A stretch of DNA of 64,000 nt, from assembly GCA_003999685.1 (NCBI GenBank), contig CP021226.1:930001-994000 (forward strand), given 5' to 3'. The translations under genes and the position numbers were made by a program. The notes under the pieces were generated by a model, which was not told the DNA's origin, ran no database searches, and worked only from the letters and a program-made list of their open reading frames with translations. Numbering within the stretch: the stretch's first letter is position 1; each line of letters starts with the position of its first letter. Of the stretch, positions 10,640 through 21,482 are shown one piece after another. Source of the DNA: Taiwanofungus camphoratus (Eukaryota; Basidiomycota; Agaricomycetes; Polyporales; Taiwanofungaceae).

Positions 10640-11613
10640 TGATAGGTGCCAGGCCCTTCTAGGCCCCGCGGAGCGCCCTCACTCGACCCTAGGACCTTAG
10701 TCATGGCTTTGACGCCACTTGACGCGTCCGATACAGCCCAAAAAGCCACCGCGGGACTCTCCGATAGCCTCAAATTATGCCACCACCACTCCACCAGTTC
10801 TGGTCCGATGTTCCGGTGTATCGTTCCCTCTATGCATAATACGCCACATGCAGTTGCCACTCAATGTCCTCGTATGTGACCGGACACGCCACTCTGATAT
10901 CGCTCGATCTGCTACGACACGCCACTCAATATACTTGATAACGCTACGGCCCCAGGTCTTGTCTTAGTATATTTCATGCCACTCCATAGTCTGTAGTATG
11001 CAAGTAGTTAGGATGCCACTCGTACTATGTCGCTCTCGATGAGCCTTACATTATAGTACAGTAGTATAAACGTGATGTATGGTGTCTCGGAACAACAGAG
11101 AAGTTTACCCCCATCCTGCAGAAGCTCAAGAAGAGCACCTTCAATTCAGTCTCCTTCTGCGTTCTACTGCGTCCTTCCATCTTCAATTATGTCTGAAGAG
11201 TTGCGTCTACCATCCGCCTTCTACAGTATTTTGAAGGGTTGCGTCTCGTCCGTCTTCAACATCCGTCGAAGGGTTGCGTTCAGTCTTACATCCGCCTTTG
11301 AGCCACATTGAAGGGTTGCGCTAGCGTCTCATCTCTAACACAAGTCCGCCTTCTACAGCAATTGAAGGGCTGCGTATCAGCTAAGTCCACACGTCTTGCC
11401 TCTCCTTAGTACAGCATAATAGCACATCGAAGCTACGTCAAGCAGTCACGACACACGTCGTAGGTCATTGAAGGCCTTCGTAGACATCTCTCGACCCATT
11501 TGAGACCGGGAACCCTTTGCTGCTGACTCTCCCCTCAACACTAACTAGTTCTATAGCCTTCCAGCTTCTCTAGGTCGTACCCAGTAGGGGTTGGAGTGTT
11601 ATAGAGCGCATCA
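10640..11613 (+). repeat. LTR of family A, complete copy (A1)
   Basis: The 974-bp unit begins TGATAGGTGCC and ends GCGCATCA, so it has TGAT...ATCA inverted ends like a retrotransposon LTR. A second complete copy lies inverted at 35188-36166, and the last 117 bp or so recur at 44674-44790. The left neighbour is Tc1 and the right neighbour is KDZ transposase, so the two flanks do not belong to one site. It contains about six degenerate GCCACTC motifs (10796-11030) and about five copies of a GAAGGGTTGCG-like motif (11200-11370). No coding region of this family is present in the window. Confidence 0.75.
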
Positions 11614-13184
11614 CCGTATTGCTTTCCCCTTGAATATCCATGGTCCAGAACCATGGAAGGGATGTCCTCCTCTCTCCTCTTTTATTGGGATCCACCACTG
11701 CGGTGCTCTCTGTGCAGAACCTGATACTTGGCCAGAAGGCCGGCTGGGGCCTCAAGAAGCACCAGGGCCTTCCGGGCCTTGCTGTACACCCTGGCATGAT
11801 GCTGCAGGGTTTTGTCTATGGTGTTGACATTCTGCCATGCCCTGGTCTTCCTCTGCTGGGACTTGGCATGGCGCACTTTGGTGCAGAACAAGAATGACTT
11901 TTGCCCGATGGCGATCTGGATCTGATGAAGGGCATCATTGGCCTGACCTTCCCTGAGATCCATCTCCTGCTGCAGAAGCACTTGAAGGCCTGCCTGGCAG
12001 CACCTGTCCACTCCGGTGGTGGATGGAAGGGAGAGGGATGAGTATTCAGCCTCCACCTCAGGGTTGACCCCTTGCGAACTGGGCACCTCAAAGGGATTGT
12101 CCATCTCAGTGACATCCCACTCCTCACCCAGATCCTGGTCTGGTGGTAAAACCTAATCTTCCCACTCCTCCCCATTGTCATCCATCAGGCCGGCCATGTA
12201 CCTTGATCTTTGAGACTCAAAGCTGTCGATCCTCATTTGCAGCTTCCTCCTTTTTTCCACCAACTGGATCTTCTGCTGTGTGGTCAAATTCTGGCCCATG
12301 GATCTGACCTCGGCGGCCAAGGAGATTCTGCGCCCATCATGAGAGGATGAAGATGTTATGATACATGGTGCCACTCACTGTGTCTCCTGCACCTTCAGGC
12401 CCTGAGTCAACCATCCAACAGCCCCTCAGGACAAACCCAGGTGGGGCTCCTTCTCGGCCAGCCTCAGTTGGATGTTGGCCTGGCTTAGTGCTGAAGAATG
12501 AAGGCCGATGTTGAAAAGGAATGGTTTCAGCTGCATGCCGATGCACTTGCCTTTCCTGAGCTCCACATCAAAGACATCCATGGCTTTTTCACCCTTCAGC
12601 CTGTGTTGTTGAGCCTTTCCCATCTGCTGTTTCCACTGAACCAGCAAAGTGGGATCAATGCTGGCCTCCATGGCCTGATATGACCTTTTGGTGTCTGTCA
12701 GTATGGGCTTGATGTTCTTGTACTTCCTCTGCAAGGAAGACACTGTGTGGGATGCCCTGGGTCAGCCGAATCCACTTATCGCTGGGATGGGACTGTCATA
12801 CTGGTGTTGATGATCTTCTTCCAGTTGGAGTCATTCATGTGCTGGTTGAGAACCTCCTTCCGGTGAGAGGTGGCCATGCCTCTGGTGCTGCTGGACACCT
12901 TGTTCAGAGAAGACCAAAGAGTCTCGAGGATCTCCCCATCCACCAGGCCGGCATCGGGGATGAAGCTGGGTGAGTATCGAATGAAGCAGGCATCCTGGTG
13001 CCCATGCACATGGAACAAGCCGATGCCCTTGACAATTTTGAGACCTTCAGGCATCTGAAGATAGGGATTTGCTGGAACTGCTTCAGCAGATACTGACCAT
13101 ACTGACAGTTGATGTCATAAAGCAGGAGCATCCTGCCAATGTCCTTTGTGTTGTACCCAATGGCATTGGACAGGGAGTAGTCCA
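11614..13184 (-). pseudogene. KDZ transposase, C-terminal segment
   Basis: This is the last part of a KDZ (Kyakuja-Dileera-Zisupton) transposase in several minus-strand exons. Recognisable blocks, in protein order, are MDYSLSNAIGY, LLLYDINCQYGQYLLKQF, a GHQDACFIRYSPSFIP-like block, VDGEILETLWSSLN, LREGQANDALHQIQIAIGQK, and near the end VDPNKRGERRTSLPWFW. The RNase H-like catalytic fold of this family spans this region. The protein is cut off at 11614 by LTR A1, so the extreme C-terminus and the left transposon end are missing. The segment resumes on the other side of the chromovirus at 20142. Frames are not continuous between some blocks, partly because of introns and partly from decay. Confidence 0.85.
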
Positions 13185-13683
13185 TGATACAATTTCTTTT
13201 ATCGCATATCCTATCGGTCGGACCTCGGATCGGTCCCATGACCTTTCGCTTCTAGGACGGGCCTCGGATAGGCCCAGCTTCTTCGCGCAGCATCTTGACT
13301 CGTTGCTGCTTACGGTACGGGCCCCGGTTACTCATAGACACTGACTCATATCGGGCCCCGCTTACACATTCCGCCTTACTTACGCTTACTCATGCTGATT
13401 CTTAGACCACGTGCCATGGTCCGTGCACAGGGTAGAATACATATATAAGGCCCTGTACTTTGTAGGTCGGACCTTAAGTTCGATCTGGTTATCAAGTAGC
13501 TAGTTACCACTAGCAATCTTATACTCGTATCTTGCGACCTCTCGCTTCGTACTTGAGTACTCGCTCGACTCTATCGACTTCGCCCAGGAGGACATACACA
13601 GTGTCCGTAAAGCCTCACTACTATCTCTAGTAGCCAGGTCCTCACGTTCGAGGCTTCCCGATCGTTGATACCAGTTTGTATCA
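13185..13683 (+). repeat. Chromovirus 5' LTR
   Basis: The 499-bp repeat matches 19643-20141. A TATA-like sequence (catatataaggccc) near 13440 is a plausible promoter for the element, and a CACGTG core lies just upstream near 13410. Confidence 0.9.
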
Positions 13684-13784
13684 AAAGATCGAACTTACGC
13701 TAAGTCGCCCCTAGTCTTATCTAGTAGGGCTAACCGTTAGACACCACGTCTACCATCGAGACAGTCGACCCCACCGCTTGGGGA

Positions 13785-15107
13785 TTGCCGACTCAAGTAA
13801 ACAACACGCCGCTTCTGTACGATCGTTTTCGTTGGACTTTCGTTGGCCAGAACCTCGATCCGATCTATCTGAACTCCCCACTCGCGTGGGCAGGGACAAT
13901 TTCGGCTCGACGAGCACAGGAGAAATTAGCCTCCTATTTCAGACGTAACCCTCCGCCAGATGGAAGAGACCCAGCTGGTTTCTTTCCCGTGTCGATACCT
14001 TCGACACCGTTGATAGCCACCCCAACTACTCCCACGTTCCCATCACTTCCTTCCACACCCGTAACACCTACCACTCCTACCACGATGGCTACTATCGCAA
14101 CAATGACCAGGGCGGAGCTCGAGGCGCTTATAGCGCACCTTTCGGCGCAACAACATCAGGGGAGTCAACCCCTTAAGCTCGACATTCCTGCACCGGAGCC
14201 GTTCACCGGGCAAGGAGAAGATCTGGAGCGTTTCCTCCAGCGGGTGGAGCACTACCTCACTGCCACCAACAATCAAGGGTTAAGCGATGATGCAAAGATT
14301 GCTTACACAGTCGCTCTCATGAAAGGAGGGCAGGACGCACATATCTGGTGCGATACGTTTTACGAACGGGCCGCGGGAGGGCATGCTCCCTACGCTAGCT
14401 GGGACGTATTCAAGGCGAGCTTGCGACTCGTGTTCCCTGAGCACGAAGGAGTCCAGCGGGCTCACCAGGTGCTAATGGAGTTGCCGGCCAAGCAGCTAAA
14501 CAAGAAAACCAGGGTCAGTACAAAGATGTACGTGGAGAGGTTCCGACTCCTGGCAGAGAAGGCCAAGTTAAAGGACACCATTGTGGGCCTCCAAGGCCAA
14601 CACACCAAGAACGATTACCCCACGTTAAGGGCGATCTTCATCAAAGGTCTGGACCGCCAGATCTACACGACACTCGCGGGCCGCACCAATACAGAACGAC
14701 CCAACTCCATGGAGAAATGGTACGCTGACGTTCTCCACCTCGATGCCGTCTACAGAGGGATCGACCAAACCCTCTCGGCCACCGCCGACGTCGATTACGG
14801 CGAACCCATGGAAGTGGACGCACTCGTTACCCCGCGTCCCACACCGTTCACTAAGAAGTGGGAAGACGGATGCAGCCTCAGCGAGAAGGAAAGGAAGTAC
14901 CACATGGACAATCGTCTATGTTTCTACTGTCACAAGAGAGGACACACAGTGTGCAGGTGTCCAAAGAAGACGGCCAAGACAGGCCAAAGGAACACCTCGA
15001 AGGAACCCGAGGCACGATCCCCCATGGATTTCCGCTCGTACATCAAGACGCTCTCATCGGATGAGAAGAGGGCGATGTTTGAGGAGTTAGGAACGGAGGA
15101 TTTTTAA
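13785..15107 (+). CDS. gag: Chromovirus gag
   Basis: The 440-residue Gag would form the particle shell. The N-terminal part is proline/threonine rich, the middle has the capsid-like block around PEPFTGQGEDLERFLQRVEHY, and the C-terminus carries one canonical zinc knuckle (CFYCHKRGHTVCRC, spacing CX2CX4HX4C). It lies 101 bp upstream of the pol frame. Fossil element; described only by parts. Confidence 0.9.
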   Translation: MPTQVNNTPLLYDRFRWTFVGQNLDPIYLNSPLAWAGTISARRAQEKLASYFRRNPPPDGRDPAGFFPVSIPSTPLIATPTTPTFPSLPSTPVTPTTPTTMATIATMTRAELEALIAHLSAQQHQGSQPLKLDIPAPEPFTGQGEDLERFLQRVEHYLTATNNQGLSDDAKIAYTVALMKGGQDAHIWCDTFYERAAGGHAPYASWDVFKASLRLVFPEHEGVQRAHQVLMELPAKQLNKKTRVSTKMYVERFRLLAEKAKLKDTIVGLQGQHTKNDYPTLRAIFIKGLDRQIYTTLAGRTNTERPNSMEKWYADVLHLDAVYRGIDQTLSATADVDYGEPMEVDALVTPRPTPFTKKWEDGCSLSEKERKYHMDNRLCFYCHKRGHTVCRCPKKTAKTGQRNTSKEPEARSPMDFRSYIKTLSSDEKRAMFEELGTEDF

Positions 15108-15208
15108 AGGGGCAGGGTGAGCCGACGCAACCACTGCCCATATCCATTTCACTGTCCCGTGTTGTACTTGTAGTCCGGAATGATAGAGCTCTTCACATTC
15201 TGATTACT

Positions 15209-18200
15209 GTGGGACAAAAAGCCGTCGAAGCCCGCGCCTTTATCGATAGTGGCGCATCAGGAATATTCGTGCATCCACGATTTGTTAAGGAACACAAGTT
15301 ACGGACTGAGGCGTTACCACGCCCAATACCAGTGTTCAACGTGGACGGCACTGCTAACAAGCAAGCGCTCATCAACAAACGAGCCTTACTGTCGTACAAA
15401 ATCGGGAACGAGCCCCGGTTTGTCAAGGCATACGTAGCCAGTATAGGGAACGAAGACGTCATCTTCGGACATACTTGGCTCAAACTCGAGAACCCCAGTA
15501 TCAACTGGAAGGGAGGTCGTGTGGAACTGAAGCACCGCATAACCTTACAGGAATCTCGAGAGTGGAAGAAGGGGATCATCACGCAACGAGTAGCGCGACT
15601 GGAGCTGAAGAAACTAGCTGAACAGGAACAGGAAGAAGCCCTGGATCCCGTGCTAGACTATGAGGTAGACTGGTCAGCACCCCCTTGTCCACAGGTAGCG
15701 GCATTCCTCGCCGAACGAGACAAACGCCTCAAGCAACAATGGCAGCCCACCATTGAGGAGGTAGAGGACGAAGGAGACTTCGAGGTGATCGACACCATGT
15801 CTCCTGTTTTACCGACGACAGACATGTCTAGGCAGACGGCACGCCACGACATCTCAATCGCATCCCTGGTAGAAGAATCGGTCAACGGTATCACCCTGGA
15901 TCAAGCGATGGAAACGATCGACGACGATGAACTGGTCATAGCGTTCATCGAAGGAGATGATCGGATCACAACGTATGGACGGGACTCATACCCAGCGTAT
16001 CGAGACGCACCTCTTACGGAGGAGAAGTACCCTCTTGATGGAAACTATTGTCGTCTCGAAAATGGTCTTATCTGGCAGGTCACGCACGACATCGGTCAAC
16101 TCACCACGTCCACGGAACTCGCTATCAAGGAACACGCCAAGAAAGAGGAGAAACCAGTCACGGAACTTGTCCTCGAGTACCTCCATGATCTCCTCCCAGT
16201 GTTTGACAAAGCCAAGGCAGCGAGACTTCCCCGACATTCGGAGTTTGACCACGAGATAAATCTCAAGCCAGATTTTAAGGACTTCAAGCAGTCGACGTAT
16301 TCTCTTAACAGGGATCAACAAGCGGAACTGGATAAATTCCTCGAAGAGAATATAAAAAAGGGGTACATCCGACCGTCCAAATCGCCACTCGCAAGTCCGT
16401 TCTTCTTCGTGGATAAGAAGGACGGCAGATACCGACCATGCCAGGACTATAGGGAACTCAACGAGGGAATGATCAAAGACAGATACCCTCTTCCCCTCAT
16501 AACAGAGCTTCTGGAACGCCTCAACAACGCTACGATCTTCACGAAGATGGACCTTCGTCAGGGATACAACAACCTTCGCATCAAGGAAAATGACAAATGG
16601 AAAGCGGCTTTCGGCGTTCCAGCGGCAGGAGAAGGACCTCCCTCGTTCTACGAACCCCTGGTAATGTTCTTCGGGATGTGCAACTCACCGGCAACGTTCC
16701 AACGAATGATGAACACGGTCTTCGCAGACATGCTCAAGGAAGGATGGTTGGCAATCTACATGGACGACATCCTTATCTACTCGACAGACCCCGAGGAGCA
16801 TAAGAAGCGAACACGGCAGGTTATCGAACGACTTCGAGATACTGATCTGTATCTCAAGCCAGAGAAATGCAAATTCGACGTGCAAGAAGTCGAATTCTTA
16901 GGCATGATCATCCGACCCGGACAACTCGCCATGGACCCAGTCAAGGTAGCCGGCATCAAGGATTGGCCGATACCTAAGAACCTCAGGGAGGTTAGGTCGT
17001 TCATCGGATTTGGGAACTTCTACTGTTGGTTCATACACCGCTTCTCGCATCTGGCCCAGCCTCTGGTCTCGCTTATGTGAAAGGACGTCAAATGGCACTG
17101 GGACGATGAACAGCAGGAAGCTTTCGAGGCACTGAAGAAAGCTTTCCTGGAACAACCGGTTTTGCAGATGCCTGACCCAGAGAAGCCGTTCGCTTTGGAA
17201 ACGGATGCATCGAAGTTCGCCACGGGCACCGTCCTCAGGCAAAAGGACGACAACGGCGATTGGCATCCATGCGGTTATATTTCCCAGAGCATGACGCCAG
17301 CGGAACGAAATTACGACGTCTATGACCGAGAACTCATGGGCGTCATGAGGGGACTCAATGAATGGAGTCACCTTCTCATCGGTAGCCCGTATCCAGTCAC
17401 GATCTATAGCGACCACAAGAATCTGACGTACTGGAAAACGGCACGGAATCTGAATCGAAGGCAAGCGCGATGGGCTCTTCGCTTGTTCGAATTCGATTAC
17501 AGGTTAATTCATGTCCCGGGCACGCAAATGGTGCAAAGCGACGTGCTCTCCCGACGCCCCGACCACGATGACGGTTCATCAGACAACCAGGATGTAACCG
17601 TCCTACCAGACAAGGTATGGGCAGCAGCAATCAACACGAGTCTCCGGGCTTCCATCGCGGAAGCATGCGTAAATGACTCGATGTATACGGAAGGGATGCG
17701 CAATGCACGAAACGGCTCAAACGACCACTGGACAATTCGAGACGGAGACCTCCTCTACGATAATTGGGTGTATATTCCCCTGGATGAGGATCTACGACGA
17801 CAAACGGTCTCGAATTATCACGACCTCCCCTCCGCCGGCCACCCTGGAATTCAGAAAACCCTCTTGTCTATTCGACGAGACTACTGGTGGCCTGGAATGG
17901 CTGACTTCGTCACACGATACGTCAAAGGTTGCGGCACTTGCCAGCAAATGAAAGTTAACACGCACCCCATCTGACCAGCCCTACTCCCGATCAAGTCCGC
18001 GCAGCACGCCACTCCGTTCAGCACGTTCTGCTGCGATTTCATTACAGATTTGCCGACTTCAGAGGGCTACGATTCAATTTTGGTCGTTGTGGACCACAAC
18101 CTTACGAAGGGGGTAATTTTCATTCCATGCAACAAAACGATTGACGCATCAGGAACAGCCGAGGCATTATATCGCGAGGTATACAAGTGGTTTGGTCTTC

Positions 18201-19075
18201 CGGACAAGATCATTAGCGATCGAGGACCACAGTTCGCATCAAAGGTATTCCAGGAGCTCTGCCGTATGACCGGAGTCAAGTCGGCCATGAGCACAGTGTT
18301 CCACCCTCAAACGGACGGAGAAACGGAATGAGTCAACCAGGAACTGGAGATCTACCTGCGATGTTTCACGAGCAACAACCCGGACAATTGGTCGTCGCTG
18401 CTGGGCTCAGCACAGTTCGCTCACAACTCGCGTGAGCATTCTACAATCAAGGCATCACCCTTCAAGGTCATGATGGGCTATGAACCTCGAGGGATTCCCG
18501 TCGTACACCCCAGATCCGACACGCCGGGCGCTGCTTATCAACTACGGAACTTGCAGAAGATTCGGGAAGACGCACACTCAGCAATGGAGCTAGCACAGGC
18601 GGTGTTAGCAAGACGCGTGAAACCCAAAGGAACGGGTTTCCACAAAGGACAAAAGGTATGGCTAGACTCACAGAATCTAAAGCTGCCATACCCGACGAGG
18701 AAGTTGGCTCCCAAGCGCGAGGGACCCTTCGAAATCACGGACGTTCTAGGACCAGTGTCTTACAAGTTGAAACTCCCGACGACATGGTGAGTGCACACCG
18801 TTTTCCACGCCGCGCTTCTCTCGCCATACACCGAGATGGACACCCATGGTCCCAACTACACGGAACCACCACCGGAGCTTATCAGTGGCGAAGACAACTA
18901 TGAAGTCGAAGCTCTGGTCGGACATCGTGAGAACCGCCGAAGGAATCGCCGAGAATATCGAGTCAGGTGGAAAGGTTACTCATCCGCCGATGACTCATGG
19001 GAACCGGAAGAGAACTTAGCCGGTACTGCGGACGAGCTGCTAAACGCATATAAGCAGCACAAGAACTTACGATGA
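15209..19075 (+). pseudogene. pol: Chromovirus pol (protease, RT, RNase H, integrase, chromodomain), broken
   Basis: Domains in order: aspartic protease (FIDSGASGIFVHP) near 15240; reverse transcriptase with AIYMDDILIYS near 16755; RNase H (LETDASKFATG) near 17200; integrase zinc-binding region (SAGHPGIQKTLLSIRRDYWWPGM in pieces) near 17830; integrase core near 18050-18330; chromodomain (YEVEALVGHR, then YRVRWKGYSSADDSWEP) near 18900-19020. The chromodomain is the mark of the chromovirus lineage and is thought to steer integration to particular chromatin. The gene has about four breaks. Confidence 0.92.
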
Positions 19076-19368
19076 GTACAATAAGTCGCATTTTCACCCC
19101 ACTCATCGCTCGCATGTCTCAGTCAAACAGTCCTTCATCCTCGTTCACTCGCTACGGTCCGTGCTACCTCTGTGGTAGCACTCGTCACTCGCACAGGACG
19201 TGCCCCGACTACAAATGTCTCCGCTGTAGTCGCCCATCGCCTGGGCACCTTACGCGCGAATGCACCGCCGTCAACTACGCATTCACCTACGACCTGGTAC
19301 CGCCATATCATCCAGAGTGGTTCCTGCATGTCGTTAAACTGCGAGGGAACGACCGTGCACATCGTTAA
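19072..19368 (+). CDS. Extra small ORF of the chromovirus with two zinc knuckles
   Basis: The 98-residue frame starts at an ATG that overlaps the pol stop codon as ATGA. It holds a canonical knuckle CYLCGSTRHSHRTC (CX2CX4HX4C) and a second, longer one, CLRCSRPSPGHLTREC (CX2CX6HX4C). The rest is serine rich at the front and has a DLVPPYHPEWF block after the knuckles. Such knuckles usually bind nucleic acid. Standard chromovirus maps end with pol, so this is an unusual third ORF. It could be a captured nucleocapsid-like fragment. Confidence 0.6.
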   Translation: MSTISRIFTPLIARMSQSNSPSSSFTRYGPCYLCGSTRHSHRTCPDYKCLRCSRPSPGHLTRECTAVNYAFTYDLVPPYHPEWFLHVVKLRGNDRAHR

Positions 19369-19642
19369 ACTACAACGAACGACCGACATGTCGTAAAACT
19401 GTAAAGTTTGAGCTGAAAGGATGCTCACGGTTGGAGGGGTCATCCCCTATGGGTTCAAGGGTCATCCCTTATCGGTCACGGTGAAACACCCGCTCGTCAC
19501 TTCCAGGAAAGTTTTTCAAGTTCATCCTCGGAAGTTCGTCAAGTTCGTCGACGGTCGTCAAAGTTCGGCTCGGAGAGACTCGACACGTCCCCATTAGAGT
19601 TTAGTTGATTGACCAGGCGTTCAATCATAAGTAGGGGGGTAA

Positions 19643-20141
19643 TGATACAATTTCTTTTATCGCATATCCTATCGGTCGGACCTCGGATCGGTCCCATGAC
19701 CTTTCGCTTCTAGGACGGGCCTCGGATAGGCCCAGCTTCTTCGCGCAGCATCTTGACTCGTTGCTGCTTACGGTACGGGCCCCGGTTACTCATAGACACT
19801 GACTCATATCGGGCCCCGCTTACACATTCCGCCTTACTTATGCTTACTCATGCTGATTCTTAGACCACGTGCCATGGTCCGTGCGCAGGGTAGAATACAT
19901 ATATAAGGCCCTGTACTTTGTAGGTCGGACCTTAAGTTCGATCTGGTTACCAAGTAGCTAGTTACCACTAGCAATCTTATACTCATATCTTGCGACCTCT
20001 CGCTTCGTACTTGAGTACTCGCTCGACTCTATCGACTTCGCCCAGGAGGACATACACAGTGTCCGTAAAGCCTCACTACTATCTCTAGTAGCCAGGTCCT
20101 CACGTTTGAGGCTTCCCGGTCGTTGATACCAGTTTGTATCA
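19643..20141 (+). repeat. Chromovirus 3' LTR
   Basis: This 499-bp repeat is preceded by a purine-rich stretch (gtaggggggtaa) that fits the polypurine tract and is followed by the target duplication gtcca. Confidence 0.9.
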
Positions 20142-21482
20142 GTCCATGTTCATCTGTCTCTCCCCCTTTGAAAGTCCATGACAGAGTGTGGAACAAAGCA
20201 GCCATGCCGAGGACAGGCAGTGGCTCTGATCCCGGTGGACTCCAGCTTGTGCCAGTCAGCATTGGCCAGGTTGATGGCCTTGTGGTTGTGACAGGTGCCC
20301 GGCTGTGCAATGGGAAGAAAGACACATGAGATCATGGGCATGGGGATCAGTGGGATGGGAACCTACCCCCTTGAGCTCCTTGGCCACCTGGAGATGGGCC
20401 TTGTACCTGCCATTGGCCACAAAGAAGCCAGTGCCGTTGGTGATCTCCACATCGTTCCTGGGCCTTCTCATCTTGAGATGTTCTGCAGAGAAGTTGCCAT
20501 CCATCATGAACCCTCGAGTGTACACCGATCTGGACATAGTCAGACCAAGCACAGCCAGACCGGGGTCAGATTGCTTACTAGTCAGAATGTTCCTTTCAAT
20601 CTAGGTCCAGATTGACTCCAGGTTGTGGGCAGACAGCGCAGAAAAAGGCAAGGTCACCTTCTCCAGGCTGCTGTCTGGATGGGTATCCAAACTCATGTTG
20701 TATGAGGTCCTTGAGATGAGACCACTGTCTGGTGACCCTGAGGAATTGCTGATACCAGTCCTTGACGGTGGGGTACCCCATGAGCATTGGCAATCTCCTG
20801 ATGGGTGGCGGTGGGAGCACTCACCGGCACGGCTTGGGGGAAAACGGGATTGGTCACCCTCCTGAGCTGGCTGTAGAAGTTGAGGGCAGAGGTCTTGCAT
20901 TTGAGGTTCTCCAGCAGGAAGTCATTGAGGACCTTGAAAGTGAAACATGTTTTGATGTGCCTGTGGCTGGCCAGGTAGAGGCCCATGTCCAGCAGCTGGT
21001 CTTCATGATGAGGGGCATTCACACACCCGCACCAGTGAATGGGAAGTTGGTGAATGCCAGAGGTATTGACCACGACCATCATTTAATGGTTGCTTCTGAT
21101 GTCAAATGCCACAAAGGCATGATTCCTGTCAATGTACTCTGAAGGCGATCCCAATGTTGCATGAGGTATGCCCTGTGTCTCACTAATGGCACCGCTATCT
21201 TCACCGGCAGCACCAAGATCATCGCCGATGGTGCTGCACTCATCACCAACGGCACCCCACCCATCACCGATGGCACTGCAACCATCGCTGACAGCGCCGC
21301 CACCATCGCTGCTGGTGCCATGACCATCGCCGATGGTGCTGTGACTATTTTGGACGGTACTGTGTTCATTCCTAACAGTGCCATTGGTATCATTGTGTGG
21401 TAATTCCCAATTATCTAGTTTTTGAATGAGCACACACAAGATGCTGTTCTTGAGCACACCTCTGAGGGCACCACTCACTCGG
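20142..21482 (-). pseudogene. KDZ transposase, middle segment
   Basis: This is the middle of the KDZ transposase, minus strand, between the two gypsy insertions. It contains the end of the CxC2-type cysteine-cluster region (HQLPIHWCGCVNAPHHEDQLL), the adjoining block FTFKVLNDFLLENLKCKTSA, a CPQPGVNL block, DGNFSAEHLKMRRP, GTGFFVANGRY, and ATACPRHGCFVPHSVMDFQRG, which leads into the catalytic part beyond the chromovirus. Near 21160-21400 there is a run of degenerate 8-residue repeats (type IGDGCSAV), a 24-bp minisatellite inside the gene. The gene cannot be functional as it stands, because gypsy elements split it on both sides. Confidence 0.85.

Larger units (their letters stand above)
13185..20141 (+). 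mobile_element. Ty3/gypsy chromovirus, 6957 bp, broken
   Basis: The element has two 499-bp LTRs, TGATACAA...TTGTATCA ends and a 5-bp target duplication gtcca (13180-13184 and 20142-20146). It carries gag, a pol with protease, reverse transcriptase, RNase H and integrase, a C-terminal chromodomain, and an extra small ORF. It lies inside the KDZ transposase gene in the opposite orientation. The LTRs differ at about 6 of 499 positions (about 1.2%), so the insertion is fairly recent. Pol has about four breaks, so the copy is a fossil. Confidence 0.95.
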
